This document shows positions 16,003 through 25,652 of a DNA stretch of 64,000 bases, piece by piece. The DNA comes from Rossellomorea arthrocnemi (GTDB lineage: Bacteria; Bacillota; Bacilli; Bacillales; Bacillaceae_B), in the NCBI RefSeq assembly GCF_904424705.1, contig NZ_CAJGBF010000011.1:86266-150265 (forward strand), read 5' to 3'. The notes under the pieces were generated by a model. It ran no database searches. It was not told the origin of the DNA and was given only the letters and a program-made list of their open reading frames with translations. Positions within the stretch are counted from its first letter, which is position 1. The number at the start of each line of letters is the position of its first letter. The translations under genes and the position numbers were made by a program.

Positions 16003-17262
16003 TTAAATATTCAATTGTGTGCTTTTGTGAACTTTTATGGTAATGTGCGTGGTCATTTTTAAAATAAAGTTGTACCTAAATAGAAATGGTTCTTTTTCAC
16101 GTAAAGCCGTAGCCAACCTGTTTTGTCTTGAATAAGAACCTAGTTTCCCCATAATAAAGGATGCTGAAACTGTTCCTTCCCTTATAGAATGAGCTAATCG
16201 CAAATCATCCTCATAAATTTCTTTTAATGACCTTTGTATTTGTTTGTCCACGTAAAATGGCTTCTAATTTTGGATATTCACTTGCTTTATCTAAAGTAAA
16301 TAATTTCGAGTCTGATAAATCCCTTATTCTTGGAGCAAATTTAAACCCTAATAAATGAGTCAATCCGAATATTTGGTCTATGTAACCAACTGTGTCTGTA
16401 TAATGCTTTTCTATGTTTAGATCCGTCTCATAGTGCAACAAACCATCCAAAGCATGAATCGCATCCCTTGAATTAGTATGAGTAATCTTTGTGTAGTAAG
16501 AAGAGAATTGATCACTAGTAAAAGGGTAGATGGTGGTTCCTTTTCCGGTTCCATAAGATGGATTTGCATCTGCATGTATTGATGATACACCTAGCTGTAT
16601 TCTCATACCGTCTGATAAGGATGTTGTACCGTCTCCCAAAAAGGAAGATAATTGTAATTGGTGATAAAAATTTTCTGATACAACTTGGGCTTCATTCATT
16701 GCATTTTCGTACATGCGCCGTTGAGATACATTGGCTAATTGCTTATATGTAAGTCCGGGTGTTGCTTCAGCCATCTTGCTTAAACCTATATTCATCCCCA
16801 TTCTAAAAGTGCAGCCATATAATTATCGTTTCTTCTTTATCCGGTTTTCGACTATTGGAAGCATGAGTAAATTGCTCATGAAATCCTGTTATATAAACAA
16901 TATCCACCAGTGAAAAATTGGTTAATTTTATTCTTGGTAGCATCTGATACAGGTTTGCACTAAAATTTTTTTCCTCTTCTGGAACATCTTGTTCTAAGCG
17001 TGAAAGTAATAGCTTTCCTTTTTCAAGAAAAACGAAAATTGGTAGTTATCCACTTTAACCTTTTATTAAGACTGTTGGCTCTTTCCTTCATATAATCTTC
17101 GAATGATAAACTAACTGATAATCTAGTAATCTCCTTCGTTTGATTCCATGTATCTTCTGAAAATAAATATTCCTTAAAATCTCTATATTGTCTGCTACTA
17201 ACAATGGAAGCATCTCCCTGCTCTTACATGCTCACGAAGTTCTGTTGAAAAAGCGATTTCAT
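16003..17262 (-). pseudogene. tnpA: Tn3-family transposase TnpA, degenerate
   Basis: Three frames on the minus strand together match the C-terminal half of a Tn3-family transposase. The order from 17262 leftwards is: AGDASIVSSRQYRDFKEYLF, a damaged middle part, YKQLANVSQRRMYENAMNEA with the catalytic DDE region (SIHADANPSYGTGKGTTIY; DTVGYIDQIFGLTHLLGFKF), then a frameshift near 16230 into [20 protein letters not shown]. The N-terminal half is missing. It points away from the resolvase remnant, with a palindromic res-like site between, as in mercury transposons of bacilli. Confidence 0.85.
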
Positions 17263-17300
17263 AGTAATGACGGTTGATTGTTGTCCGATCATCCTTTATA

Positions 17301-17326
17301 TATCAATAGAGTGTACTCTATTGATA
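17301..17326. repeat. 26-bp palindrome, putative res crossover site
   Basis: Perfect inverted repeat with 12-base arms, TATCAATAGAGT and ACTCTATTGATA, around a central GT. It lies between divergent tnpA and tnpR remnants, where the res site of Tn3-family elements is expected. Serine resolvases cut around a central dinucleotide of such a site. Confidence 0.65.
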
Positions 17327-17398
17327 CAAGTATAATAGGCTGATAAATTTGTAATTAAGAGTGTCTCATAGGACTTGTCTCAAAAATGGGGTGGTATT

Positions 17399-17960
17399 CT
17401 GCGAAAAATAGGTTATATACGTGTCAGTTCAACTAGCCAAAACCCTTCAAGGCAATTTCAACAATTGCACGAAATCGGAATGGATATTATCTTGAAGAAA
17501 AAGTTTTTGGAGCAACAAATGATCGTAAGCAACTTCAAAAAATGTTGAAGGATTTACAGGAGGGTGGCATTATTTATGTTACAGACTTAACTCGGATCAC
17601 TCGAAGTACGCAGAATTTATTTGAATTGATTGATTTATACGAAATAAAAAAAGCAAGCTTAAAATCACTCAAGGATACATGGCTAGATTTATCAGAAGAT
17701 AATCCATACAGCCAATTTTTAATTACGGTTATCGCTGGTGTTAACCAATTAGAGCGAGATTTTATCCGTATGCGTCAACGTAAAGGTATGGAGCTGGCCA
17801 AGAAAGAAGGAAAGTTTAAAGGCAGATTAAAGAATTATCATAAAAATCACGCAGGTATGATTTTGCAGTAAAGATATATAAAGAAGGAGGTATGACTGTA
17901 AATCAAATTTGTGAAATTACAAATGTATCTAGGGCTTCATTATATAGAAAGCTATCGTAA
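17399..17960 (+). pseudogene. tnpR: Serine resolvase TnpR, two frameshifts
   Basis: The start region reads RKIGYIRVSSTSQNPSRQFQ with the catalytic serine context of serine resolvases. A one-base loss near 17493 breaks the frame (expected EEKVFGATNDRKQLQKM is in the neighbouring frame). The main part (MLKDLQEGGIIYVTDLTRIT to GKFKGRLKNYHKNHAGM) is intact, and a second one-base loss near 17860 separates the C-terminal helix-turn-helix (MTVNQICEITNVSRASLYRK). No ATG is visible; CTG at 17399 occupies the start position. It belongs to the mer transposon. Confidence 0.82.
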
Positions 17961-18049
17961 GGGAACAAATAATCATACCTTATTCCATCAAGGTGCCTGC
18001 TGTTGAGTAAGGCTTATTGAAAGTGAACTAGTAAATAACACTTCTTCTC

Positions 18050-18081
18050 TTGACCCTGTACTATGGTACAGGGTTTATACT
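18050..18081 (+). promoter_or_regulatory. mer operator-promoter (MerR site)
   Basis: TTGACC (18050-18055) and TATACT (18076-18081) are 20 bp apart. Between them is the palindrome ACCCTGTAC-TATG-GTACAGGGT (18053-18074). An over-long spacer with a dyad in it is the classic architecture activated by MerR-type DNA distortion. Confidence 0.85.
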
Positions 18082-18099
18082 TTATATGAGGTGAGATAA

Positions 18100-18498
18100 A
18101 TGCAAATTCGTATTGGAGAACTGGCGGAAAAGTGTAGCGTTAACAAGGAGACCATACGATATTATGAACGGTTAGGATTAATTCTAAAGCCAGATCGTAC
18201 TGAAAATGGATACCGAATGTATTCTGAACAAACCATCGATCGATTGAGTTTTATAAAACGGATGCAGGAACTGGGATTTACCTTATATGAAATTGATAAA
18301 TTGCTAGGGGTAGTCGATCGTGACGAAACCAAGTGCCGTGATATGTATGATTTCACTATTCTTAAGATAGAGGACATCCAGTGTAAAATTGAAGATCTTA
18401 AGAGAATTGAACGAATACTGGTGGATCTTAAAGAAAGATGTCCCGAAAACAAAGATATTTACGAATGTCCTATTATTGAAACACTGATGAAAAAATAA
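18100..18498 (+). CDS. merR: Mercury-responsive activator MerR
   Basis: 132 residues: N-terminal MerR winged helix (IGELAEKCSVNKETIRYYER), coiled-coil dimer helix and metal-binding loop. The three Hg ligands of Bacillus MerR are at the expected positions Cys79, Cys114 and Cys123 (TKCRDMYDF; RCPENKDIYEC). It binds the dyad in the promoter just upstream and activates transcription when Hg(II) is bound. It appears intact even though the transposition genes are decayed. Confidence 0.93.
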   Translation: MQIRIGELAEKCSVNKETIRYYERLGLILKPDRTENGYRMYSEQTIDRLSFIKRMQELGFTLYEIDKLLGVVDRDETKCRDMYDFTILKIEDIQCKIEDLKRIERILVDLKERCPENKDIYECPIIETLMKK

Positions 18499-18510
18499 AA
18501 GGTGAAACGG

Positions 18511-18777
18511 ATGAAAAATACACTAAAAAGCACAGGTTGGTTTCTTGTCACTCTAATCACATGCCCCTGCCATCTGGTTTTATAGCTTCCAATATTTGCA
18601 GGAACAGCATTGGCATCGTACTTCACGGAATATAAAGATATTTTTTTCGTCATGATAGGTCTGGTGTTTGTTTATGCTCTTTTCATGGGTTGGAGGAAAC
18701 TTGATCCACAAACTAAAAAGGAAACAAAGAAAGAAAGGACAACGAAACAAGATAATTGTAGCATGGAGGAATATTAA
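18511..18777 (+). pseudogene. Small mercury transport membrane protein, amber stop at codon 25
   Basis: An 88-residue frame starts MKNTLKSTGWFLVTLITCPC and continues after TAG (18583-18585) with LPIFAGTALASYFTEYKDIF, a second helix and a Lys-rich tail. TCPC in the first helix is typical of small MerT/MerE/MerF-like Hg(II) uptake proteins. Apart from the single stop codon the frame is clean and ends two bases before the merA ATG. If the stop is real, uptake is lost or needs suppression; which Mer transporter type it is remains uncertain. Confidence 0.7.
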
Positions 18778-18778
18778 T

Positions 18779-20419
18779 ATGAAAAAGTATCGAGTAGACG
18801 TTCAAGGGATGACCTGCACGGGCTGTGAAAAGCATGTGGCTGTTGCTCTAGAAGACATGGGTGCAAGAGGGGTTGATGTAGATTCCTGCCGTGGTGAAGC
18901 TGTATTTGAGCTGCCGAATGGCTTAGAGGTTGAAACAGCGAAAAAAGCGATCACTGATGCGAAATATCAACCAGGAAAAGGAGAAGAAGTACAATCGCAA
19001 GAAATGGTACAGTTAGGTAATGAAGCTGAGTATGATCTATTTATCATAGGCTCTGGCGGGGCAGCTTTTTCTGCAGCAATCAAAGCTGTCGAAAAAGGGG
19101 CGAGGGTCGCTATGGCTGAAAGAGGTACCATTGGAGGTACTTGTGTAAATATTGGATGTGTTCCTTCAAAAACAATGCTTCGTGCAGGTGAAATCAACCA
19201 TCTTTCAGGCAGAAATCCATTTGCTGGTTTAAATACAAGTGCTGAAGCTATAAATATGGAAGAGCTAACAAATCAAAAAGAAGAACTTGTTCAAGAGATG
19301 CGGCAACAAAAGTATGTCGATCTCATTGATGATTACGGTTTTGAATTAATAAAAGGAGAGGCGACTTTTATTGATGAAAAAACGGTTGAAGTCAATAGAA
19401 AGAAATACACAGCTAACAAGTTTCTGATTTCAACAGGTGCGTCCCCATCAGTACCGAATATTCCAGGACTAAAAGATGTGGGCTTTCTTACCAGTACAAC
19501 TGCATTAGAGTTAAAAAAAGTTCCGAAAAAGTTTGCCGTGATCGGATCTGGTTATATCGCCATGGAATTAGGACAGTTATTCAATAATCTGGGATCCAAA
19601 GTTACTTTGATGCAGAGAAGTGAACGACTCCTTAGAGAATACGATCCAGAAATTTCAGAAGCTATGAATCAAGCTTTAACTAACCAGGGTATTCAGTTCA
19701 TCACTAGTGTCACGTATAAAAAGGTGGAGCAAGACGGCTCAACAAAAAAAATTTTTATTGAAGTGGATGGTAAAGAGCAGGTGATTCAAGCTGATGAGGT
19801 ACTGGTTGCTACAGGTAGAAGACCGAATACAAGCTCACTTAATCTACAGGCAGCAAATGTCCAAGTAGGTGAAAAAGGGGAAGTCATTGTTAATGATTAC
19901 TTGGAGACAAGCAATCCAAACATCTATGCGGCAGGCGATGTCACACTAGGACCACAATTTGTCTATGTGGCTGCTTATGAAGGCGGAATCGTAGTTGAAA
20001 ACGCACTTAGCGATGTGCGGAAAGAAGTGGATCTCAGGTTTGTACCCGGAGTAACCTTCACAAATCCCTCTATTGCTACAGTGGGTTTAACCGAAAAGCA
20101 AGCAAAAGATAAAGGGTATGATGTGAAGAGTTCTATTCTTCCATTAGATAGTGTTCCGAGGGCACTTGTCAACCGTGAAACAGATGGGGTAATCAAATTG
20201 ATCGTTGATAATAAGACCCAGAAAATATTAGGGGCTCATGTTGTTTCTGAAACCGCCGGGGAAGTAATTTATGGTGCAACTTTGGCTGTCCAATTTGGAT
20301 TAACAGCAGAAGATTTAAAAAACACGATGGCTCCTTACCTAACGATGGCTGAAGGATTAAAGCTTGCTGCATTAACTTTGGATAAAGACGTAAATAAGCT
20401 GTCCTGTTGTGCAGGGTAA
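18779..20419 (+). CDS. merA: Mercuric reductase MerA
   Basis: 546 residues: one N-terminal HMA domain ([10 protein letters not shown]; Cys13, Cys16), an FAD/NAD(P) disulfide-oxidoreductase core with active-site GGTCVNIGC (Cys122, Cys127), and the C-terminal Cys-Cys pair in LSCCAG that receives Hg(II). It reduces Hg(II) to volatile Hg(0) with NADPH in the cytoplasm. Some Bacillus MerA proteins have two HMA domains; this one has one. The frame is open upstream into the transporter gene, but the ATG at 18779 with GGAGG about ten bases before is clearly the start. Confidence 0.95.
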   Translation: MKKYRVDVQGMTCTGCEKHVAVALEDMGARGVDVDSCRGEAVFELPNGLEVETAKKAITDAKYQPGKGEEVQSQEMVQLGNEAEYDLFIIGSGGAAFSAAIKAVEKGARVAMAERGTIGGTCVNIGCVPSKTMLRAGEINHLSGRNPFAGLNTSAEAINMEELTNQKEELVQEMRQQKYVDLIDDYGFELIKGEATFIDEKTVEVNRKKYTANKFLISTGASPSVPNIPGLKDVGFLTSTTALELKKVPKKFAVIGSGYIAMELGQLFNNLGSKVTLMQRSERLLREYDPEISEAMNQALTNQGIQFITSVTYKKVEQDGSTKKIFIEVDGKEQVIQADEVLVATGRRPNTSSLNLQAANVQVGEKGEVIVNDYLETSNPNIYAAGDVTLGPQFVYVAAYEGGIVVENALSDVRKEVDLRFVPGVTFTNPSIATVGLTEKQAKDKGYDVKSSILPLDSVPRALVNRETDGVIKLIVDNKTQKILGAHVVSETAGEVIYGATLAVQFGLTAEDLKNTMAPYLTMAEGLKLAALTLDKDVNKLSCCAG

Positions 20420-20624
20420 ACAATACTTGTACCAAATATTTATGACTCACGGGTTTATTTAGATGACGAGTATCTCTTTAATAATGAGAAGGATACTCGG
20501 ATAATCGTTTCTTTTATTGCTTTATAAAAACATGTCAGAAATTACAACCATGGAGAAGGTACAGGGTTTAAGTAATCAATCGAAAAGGAAAACTAAAAAC
20601 AAAAATATGTTGAGGAGGCTAAAA

Positions 20625-21971
20625 ATGACGAAAAACTATGATCTCATTGTAATTGGTTCCGGTTCCGGAGGCTCCGTTACAGCTTCGAAATGCAATAATG
20701 CAGGGTGGCGTGTAGCTATGGTGGATGAAAAACCCTTTGGCGGCACATGTGCATTAAGAGGATGTGACCCTAAAAAAGTATTACATGGAGTTGCAGAGTT
20801 AATTGATTGGATCGAACGAATGCAGAAAAATGGTGTTAAGTCAGAGGCAAAAATTGATTGGGAAGAACTGATGACTTTTAAACGTACATTTACAGAACCA
20901 GTTCCTGAAAAGAAAGAACAGGCACTAAATAAAAAAGGAATTGATACGTATCATGGTAAGGCATCCTTTCTTAATGAGCATCAAATAGATGTAAATGGAG
21001 ATGTTTTGGAAGCGAAATATATACTGATCGCAAGTGGTGCAATGCCGACCCCTTTGCAAATAGAGGGAGAGGAACACCTTACTTACAGCGATGAATTTTT
21101 AGAGTTGGATGAGTTACCTCGTAAAATCGTATTTGTCGGTGGAGGATATATATCGTTTGAGTTTGCACATATCGCTGCACGTGCAGGTTCCGATGTTCAC
21201 ATCGTCCATCGAGGCGAAAGACCATTAGAAAATTTCGATAGAGATCTTGTCGATATCTTGTTGCAAAAATCAAAGGATATCGGAGTACAAGTACACTTGG
21301 AACATTCGGTAGAATCCATCGAAAAAAAAGAAGATAGGCTCATCATACATGCAAAAAAAGATGAGGAAGTTGTTCAGTTTCAAGCAGACCTTGCAGTCCA
21401 TGGTGCCGGACGTGTCCCAGCTTTAGACATGGATCTTGAAAAGGGGAACGTGGAGAAGAAGAACGGTGGTGTCCACGTCAATGAATATTTACAAAGTGTA
21501 AGTAACCCTTATGTATATGCAGCTGGCGATGCTGCAACAACAGAAGGATTACCTCTTACGCCTGTAGCCAGTATGGAATCTCATATTGTAGCGACGAATT
21601 TGTTAAAAGGAAACAGTAAGGAAGCTGTATACCCTCCATTACCATCGGTTGTATTCACACTACCTAAGTTGGCTATGGTAGGTATGACGGAAGATGGAGC
21701 CAAATCTACAAAGCGAAACATCGTTGTAAAATCAAAAAATATTTCAGATTGGTTTACGTATAAACGGACAAATGAAAAATTTGCTGCTTATAAATTGTTG
21801 ATTGACGAAGATGAAGATCGAATTGTAGGTGCACATTTAGTAGGTAATGAAGCAGATGAACTAATTAACCATTTTGCAACCGCAATTCATTTTGGTACTT
21901 CCACAAAAGAATTAAAACAGATAATTTACGCATACCCTACAACAGCATCTGACATAGCGCACATGGTTTGA
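20625..21971 (+). CDS. Pyridine nucleotide-disulfide oxidoreductase (glutathione reductase-like)
   Basis: 448 residues: FAD site YDLIVIGSGSGGS, redox motif GGTCALRGC (Cys42, Cys47), NAD(P) site VGGGYISFE and a C-terminal dimerization domain. The start ATG at 20625 follows GAGGAGG. Unlike MerA it lacks an HMA domain and the C-terminal Cys pair, so it probably reduces a low-molecular-weight or protein disulfide rather than Hg(II). It lies 206 bp after merA, outside the compact mer unit, and is followed by its own terminator. Confidence 0.85.
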   Translation: MTKNYDLIVIGSGSGGSVTASKCNNAGWRVAMVDEKPFGGTCALRGCDPKKVLHGVAELIDWIERMQKNGVKSEAKIDWEELMTFKRTFTEPVPEKKEQALNKKGIDTYHGKASFLNEHQIDVNGDVLEAKYILIASGAMPTPLQIEGEEHLTYSDEFLELDELPRKIVFVGGGYISFEFAHIAARAGSDVHIVHRGERPLENFDRDLVDILLQKSKDIGVQVHLEHSVESIEKKEDRLIIHAKKDEEVVQFQADLAVHGAGRVPALDMDLEKGNVEKKNGGVHVNEYLQSVSNPYVYAAGDAATTEGLPLTPVASMESHIVATNLLKGNSKEAVYPPLPSVVFTLPKLAMVGMTEDGAKSTKRNIVVKSKNISDWFTYKRTNEKFAAYKLLIDEDEDRIVGAHLVGNEADELINHFATAIHFGTSTKELKQIIYAYPTTASDIAHMV

Positions 21972-21982
21972 TTTCTATCTAA

Positions 21983-22011
21983 AACTGCCGAAAATTTCGG
22001 CGGTTTTTTTA
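21983..22011 (+). terminator. Terminator after flavoprotein gene
   Basis: Stem GCCGAAA / TTTCGGC followed by GGTTTTTTT. Confidence 0.8.
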
Positions 22012-22251
22012 CTTGACGATCCTTTCTCTTATAAAACGCTGGAATGCAAATTCTTTTGCTGAACACAAATATCAATTGACCAGATATCTCCGGTAAGCTT
22101 TACGGTTTATACCCACAAAATATGCACTATCCATGCAAATGAAAAAATATCTTTTTACGAGCGATAAAAAATTATTTATCCGTTTACTGGCATGATAAAT
22201 GGATATAGTAATTATGTAACAAATAACTCAAACCCAAAGGAGGAATGTAAG

Positions 22252-22578
22252 ATGTCACATGAAAGGTACCAATCTGCTATCAAATCGCTGCATGAGTGTA
22301 TGGAAGCTTGTAATCATTGCTATGATGCTTGTTTAAAGGAAGAAGATATCAATATGATGAAAGAGTGCATTCGGTTAGATCGAGAATGCGCGGATATGTG
22401 TGCATACTTAGAACAATCCCTAGTGAGAGGGACACCATTCGCATCTGAACTGGCTCAAGTGTGTGCGAAGATTTGTGAAACGTGTGGAGAAGAATGTAAG
22501 AAACATGATCATGATCATTGTCAAGAATGTGCAGATGCCTGCTTTAATTGTGCAGAAGAGTGTAAAAAAATCGCTTAA
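22252..22578 (+). CDS. Csp-like four-helix Cys-rich copper-binding protein
   Basis: 108 residues with many cysteines in CxxxC/CxxC spacing along four predicted helices (CMEACNHCYDAC, CIRLDRECADMC, CAKICETCGEEC, CQECADACFNCAEEC). This is the pattern of copper storage proteins, where Cys residues line a helix bundle and hold Cu(I). No signal peptide is present, so it is probably cytosolic. The ATG at 22252 follows AAAGGAGG; the frame's upstream extension has no ribosome site. It stands alone with its own terminator. Confidence 0.87.
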   Translation: MSHERYQSAIKSLHECMEACNHCYDACLKEEDINMMKECIRLDRECADMCAYLEQSLVRGTPFASELAQVCAKICETCGEECKKHDHDHCQECADACFNCAEECKKIA

Positions 22579-22583
22579 ACCTA

Positions 22584-22618
22584 AACAGGGGAGACAGTTC
22601 AAATGTCTCCCCTGTTTT
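22584..22618 (+). terminator. Terminator after Csp-like gene
   Basis: 12-bp stem ACAGGGGAGACA / TGTCTCCCCTGT followed by TTTATG. Confidence 0.85.
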
Positions 22619-22787
22619 ATGTTCAACAATTAAATAAAATATGAAATCAAAATGAGAAACGATATTTTGACTTTTCAAGTGAATGCTTATCCTTAATACA
22701 TATGCGTTTTTTTGTTTTGCATAAATTATTCATATTTTCAGGGAAAGATATAGGTATGGGAGAAAATAATGTTAGGAGTGGTGAAAA

Positions 22788-24233
22788 CTGACGACAAACA
22801 TTGAAGGGAAAAAGGTTCAAGAAGCAGATACTAACAGAAAAAAGATAAAGCTGATCCTTCTACTCGCACTACCCGCAGTTGTGGAGAACTTTTTTCAGAC
22901 TATCTTAGGTTTTGTTGATACGTACTTTGTTTCGAAATTGGGCCTAATACAAGTATCGGCTGTAGGGGTAACAAATGCTATACTCGCTATATATTTCGCT
23001 CTATTCATGGCCCTTGGGGTCGCGGCTAATGTATATATTGCTAACTTTATAGGTGCCAATAAAATAGAGAAGGCACGGCACATTGCACAACAATCAATTA
23101 TTGTAACGATTGTTGTGGGTATAATCACTGGAATTATTACTATATTTTTTGCAGAGCCGTTGCTTAAATTAATGGGGATTGAGAGCAATGTACTGGATGC
23201 AGGGGTGACATATTTTAGGATTGTTGCCATTCCATCTGTATTTATGGCCTTGATGTTCGTTTTGAGTGCTATTCTCAGGGGGGCAGGCGACACAAAGTCC
23301 CCGATGAAGACGAGTATTATCATCAACATTGTGAATGCGTTACTGGATTACGTTTTTATCTTTGGTTTTTGGGTCATACCTGAAATGGGAATAGTCGGTG
23401 CAGCAACTGCTACAGTCGTAGCACGTGCACTAGGAACTTTTATACTATTTCGCTATACTCAAAAAAATACTTCATTAACTTTCAAAAAAGAATATTGGAA
23501 AGTAGATCCTGTTCATTTAAAAGAGCTGTTTATCCTAGGGACTCCCGCAGCAGGAGAACGATTGATTATGAGGGCAGGTCAAATTGTTTATTTTGGATTT
23601 GTTGTGGCTCTTGGAACCAATGTATTCGCAGCTCATCAGATTGCTGGTAACATTGAAGTCTTCTCTTACATGATCGGGTTTGGATTTGCCACAGCAGCAA
23701 CGATTCTGGTAGGTCAGCAGGTTGGAGCCGGTAAGTTTGATGAAGCGAAAACATATGCAAAACTGTGTGTGTTTTTAGCAGTTGGAAGTATGGCTGTCTT
23801 TGGTCTCATATTATTTAGCTTAGGCGGATGGGCAGGCAGTTTATTTACAGAAGACAAAGTAGTGATCGGAAACATTGGAACAGCATTGAAAGTCTCAGGA
23901 GTGTTTCAGCCATTTTTGGCAGTTGTCCTTGTTTTAACAGGTGCCTTTCAAGGAGCGAATAATACAAAATTTCCTATGTATTTAACAGGAATCGGTATGT
24001 GGGCTATCCGAACGTTACTTGTTTATGTATTGGGCATTCAGCTTGGATGGGGGCTGCTAGGTGTCTGGATGGCGATTGGTTTGGATATTGCCTTTAGAGC
24101 CGTCGTACTAACCCTACAATTTCATCGTGACAAGTGGATTGTGGTGAAAGTGGAGCCGGAAGAAGACCCAGAATCTCATTGCCACCCTCAAACATCGAAG
24201 GAGAATATGTCAGCGTGTGTGAATAACTACTAA
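22788..24233 (+). CDS. MATE-family efflux transporter
   Basis: 481 residues if translation begins at CTG 22788, twelve predicted helices in two MATE repeats (KIKLILLLALPAVVENFFQT at the N end; a second LGTPAAGERLIMRAGQ). MATE pumps export cationic organic compounds using Na+ or H+. The first standard start in frame, GTG at 22881, would cut helix 1. The frame is closed by TGA at 22782 and TTAGGAGTG lies a normal distance before CTG, so a rare CTG start or a mutated ATG is likely. The C-terminal tail is charged and ends with Cys. Confidence 0.83.
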   Translation: MTTNIEGKKVQEADTNRKKIKLILLLALPAVVENFFQTILGFVDTYFVSKLGLIQVSAVGVTNAILAIYFALFMALGVAANVYIANFIGANKIEKARHIAQQSIIVTIVVGIITGIITIFFAEPLLKLMGIESNVLDAGVTYFRIVAIPSVFMALMFVLSAILRGAGDTKSPMKTSIIINIVNALLDYVFIFGFWVIPEMGIVGAATATVVARALGTFILFRYTQKNTSLTFKKEYWKVDPVHLKELFILGTPAAGERLIMRAGQIVYFGFVVALGTNVFAAHQIAGNIEVFSYMIGFGFATAATILVGQQVGAGKFDEAKTYAKLCVFLAVGSMAVFGLILFSLGGWAGSLFTEDKVVIGNIGTALKVSGVFQPFLAVVLVLTGAFQGANNTKFPMYLTGIGMWAIRTLLVYVLGIQLGWGLLGVWMAIGLDIAFRAVVLTLQFHRDKWIVVKVEPEEDPESHCHPQTSKENMSACVNNY

Positions 24234-24235
24234 AA

Positions 24236-24270
24236 AAAGATGGAGCGATACTTGGCTCCATCTTTTTTTA
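24236..24270. terminator. Terminator between MATE gene and convergent gene
   Basis: 8-bp stem GATGGAGC / GCTCCATC, A-run on the left and T-run on the right, so it can act on both strands. Confidence 0.8.
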
Positions 24271-24279
24271 TTTCATGAT

Positions 24280-25401
24280 TTAGTGGTGTCCCCCGTCACT
24301 TTCTGCAACGATTTCAAGCTTGTTATCGATTATCCCCTGGGTTTCATAAGAGATGGTTTCAATACTCCCCATTAAATAGGAATGATTATATGGACCTTCT
24401 TGGGGACTATCTTGAAAAGTAGGTTTAATCTTTGCAAGAAAATGATAAACAGAGTCCTCCAGTTTACCTTGGTCCAGCCAAATTAGCGGACAATGCTTTC
24501 CCAGGTGGGAAAATGGAGCTGTAGTAATGGCCAATTCAGGCTGGGAAGTTGAGATGAAGGAAAGCCCCCTCCCTGGCTTGTCGATACCCCATCCAAAACC
24601 ACTATCCTGGTCTTTAAACATTGTGAATTCAATTGAGACTTCGACGGGATTATCTCCTGGAATTCTAGTAACGCTACCATATGTGCTCAGTTCTTCTTCT
24701 ACGTGTTTAGAAATTATTTTTTCAGGCCCTACAATATAAATATTTGGATTCTTTCTTTTCTTAAGGGCTTTAATTGTTTCTAATGGAACGCCATTCGTTT
24801 CTACATATAAAATGGGCTCAGGCATATGAGCAATCCAATAACCAGCTACTAGAGAAAAAAGCTTTGCATGATCCTCGGAGGATACAACGAGGATATTTTC
24901 AGGATACTCATCTGTCAATCTTGCATATTCCTCATCGACTTTAAAAGCAAACTGAGCAGCCGTCTCTGCTGTTAACGATTTAACTTTATAAGAAGCCAAT
25001 TGTTCATTCACATGATCAGTAATGTCTCCCATAACCATAATTTGAATCCCTTCAGAATTTCCTTTAGGTTGTAGTCTGTCGATTTCATTAAGTACTTCTT
25101 CCGATACACCTTCCGAGTCAAAATGAAAAACAGGTCCGTTATTTGGGTGATGAATAAAATTTACCGAGGCCAAGCCAATACTCCACGATTTATTCGGGAA
25201 AAGAATAACCGTGCCAGGTCTCGTTTCATCATGTGTGGCCGGCCAGATCATCTGGGAAGTATAGATTGCAGCCTCCAGCGTATTATCTGTATTTAGTCTC
25301 GAGACATTTTTCGTATCATATGTCTTAAGATTAACCACTGCGCGATCATTATAATTATTTGGTTTACTGGCAAACTCTTCTAATTGTTTATGTGTTTTCA
25401 T
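24280..25401 (-). CDS. Cell-wall-binding-repeat-2-like protein without signal peptide
   Basis: 373 residues. It resembles the PF04122 (CW_binding_2) fold in NVSRLNTDNTLEAAIYTSQM, PEPILYVETNGVPLETIKAL and NIYIVGPEKIISKHVEEELS followed by GSVTRIPGDNPVEVSIEF. Classic members are secreted wall anchors, but this one starts MKTHKQLEEFASKP with no export signal, so it may act in the cytoplasm or as a modified enzyme-like version. The C terminus ends GGHH. It lies between the MATE pump and a cupredoxin remnant; a metal-related role is inference from context. Confidence 0.6.
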   Translation of the reverse strand: MKTHKQLEEFASKPNNYNDRAVVNLKTYDTKNVSRLNTDNTLEAAIYTSQMIWPATHDETRPGTVILFPNKSWSIGLASVNFIHHPNNGPVFHFDSEGVSEEVLNEIDRLQPKGNSEGIQIMVMGDITDHVNEQLASYKVKSLTAETAAQFAFKVDEEYARLTDEYPENILVVSSEDHAKLFSLVAGYWIAHMPEPILYVETNGVPLETIKALKKRKNPNIYIVGPEKIISKHVEEELSTYGSVTRIPGDNPVEVSIEFTMFKDQDSGFGWGIDKPGRGLSFISTSQPELAITTAPFSHLGKHCPLIWLDQGKLEDSVYHFLAKIKPTFQDSPQEGPYNHSYLMGSIETISYETQGIIDNKLEIVAESDGGHH

Positions 25402-25652
25402 CGAATCCTCCTAAAAATATAAGATGTAATTAGATATTTCCCCAAATAATTTGCAGATTGTATGCAGACCAATGGATTCAAAATTTACTCGATGAATTTA
25501 TTCGTGTGAGTATTTTTTTGATTAACTGATTACGTAAAATGTAATAAGTAAGAAAGGAGCTTTAAGTGTGGGGAAAAGTTTAATTACATTGCTATCGAAA
25601 CAGCTATCTAATACAAAAAAGAACCCCTTAGAAGAGGTTCTTTAAATATATA

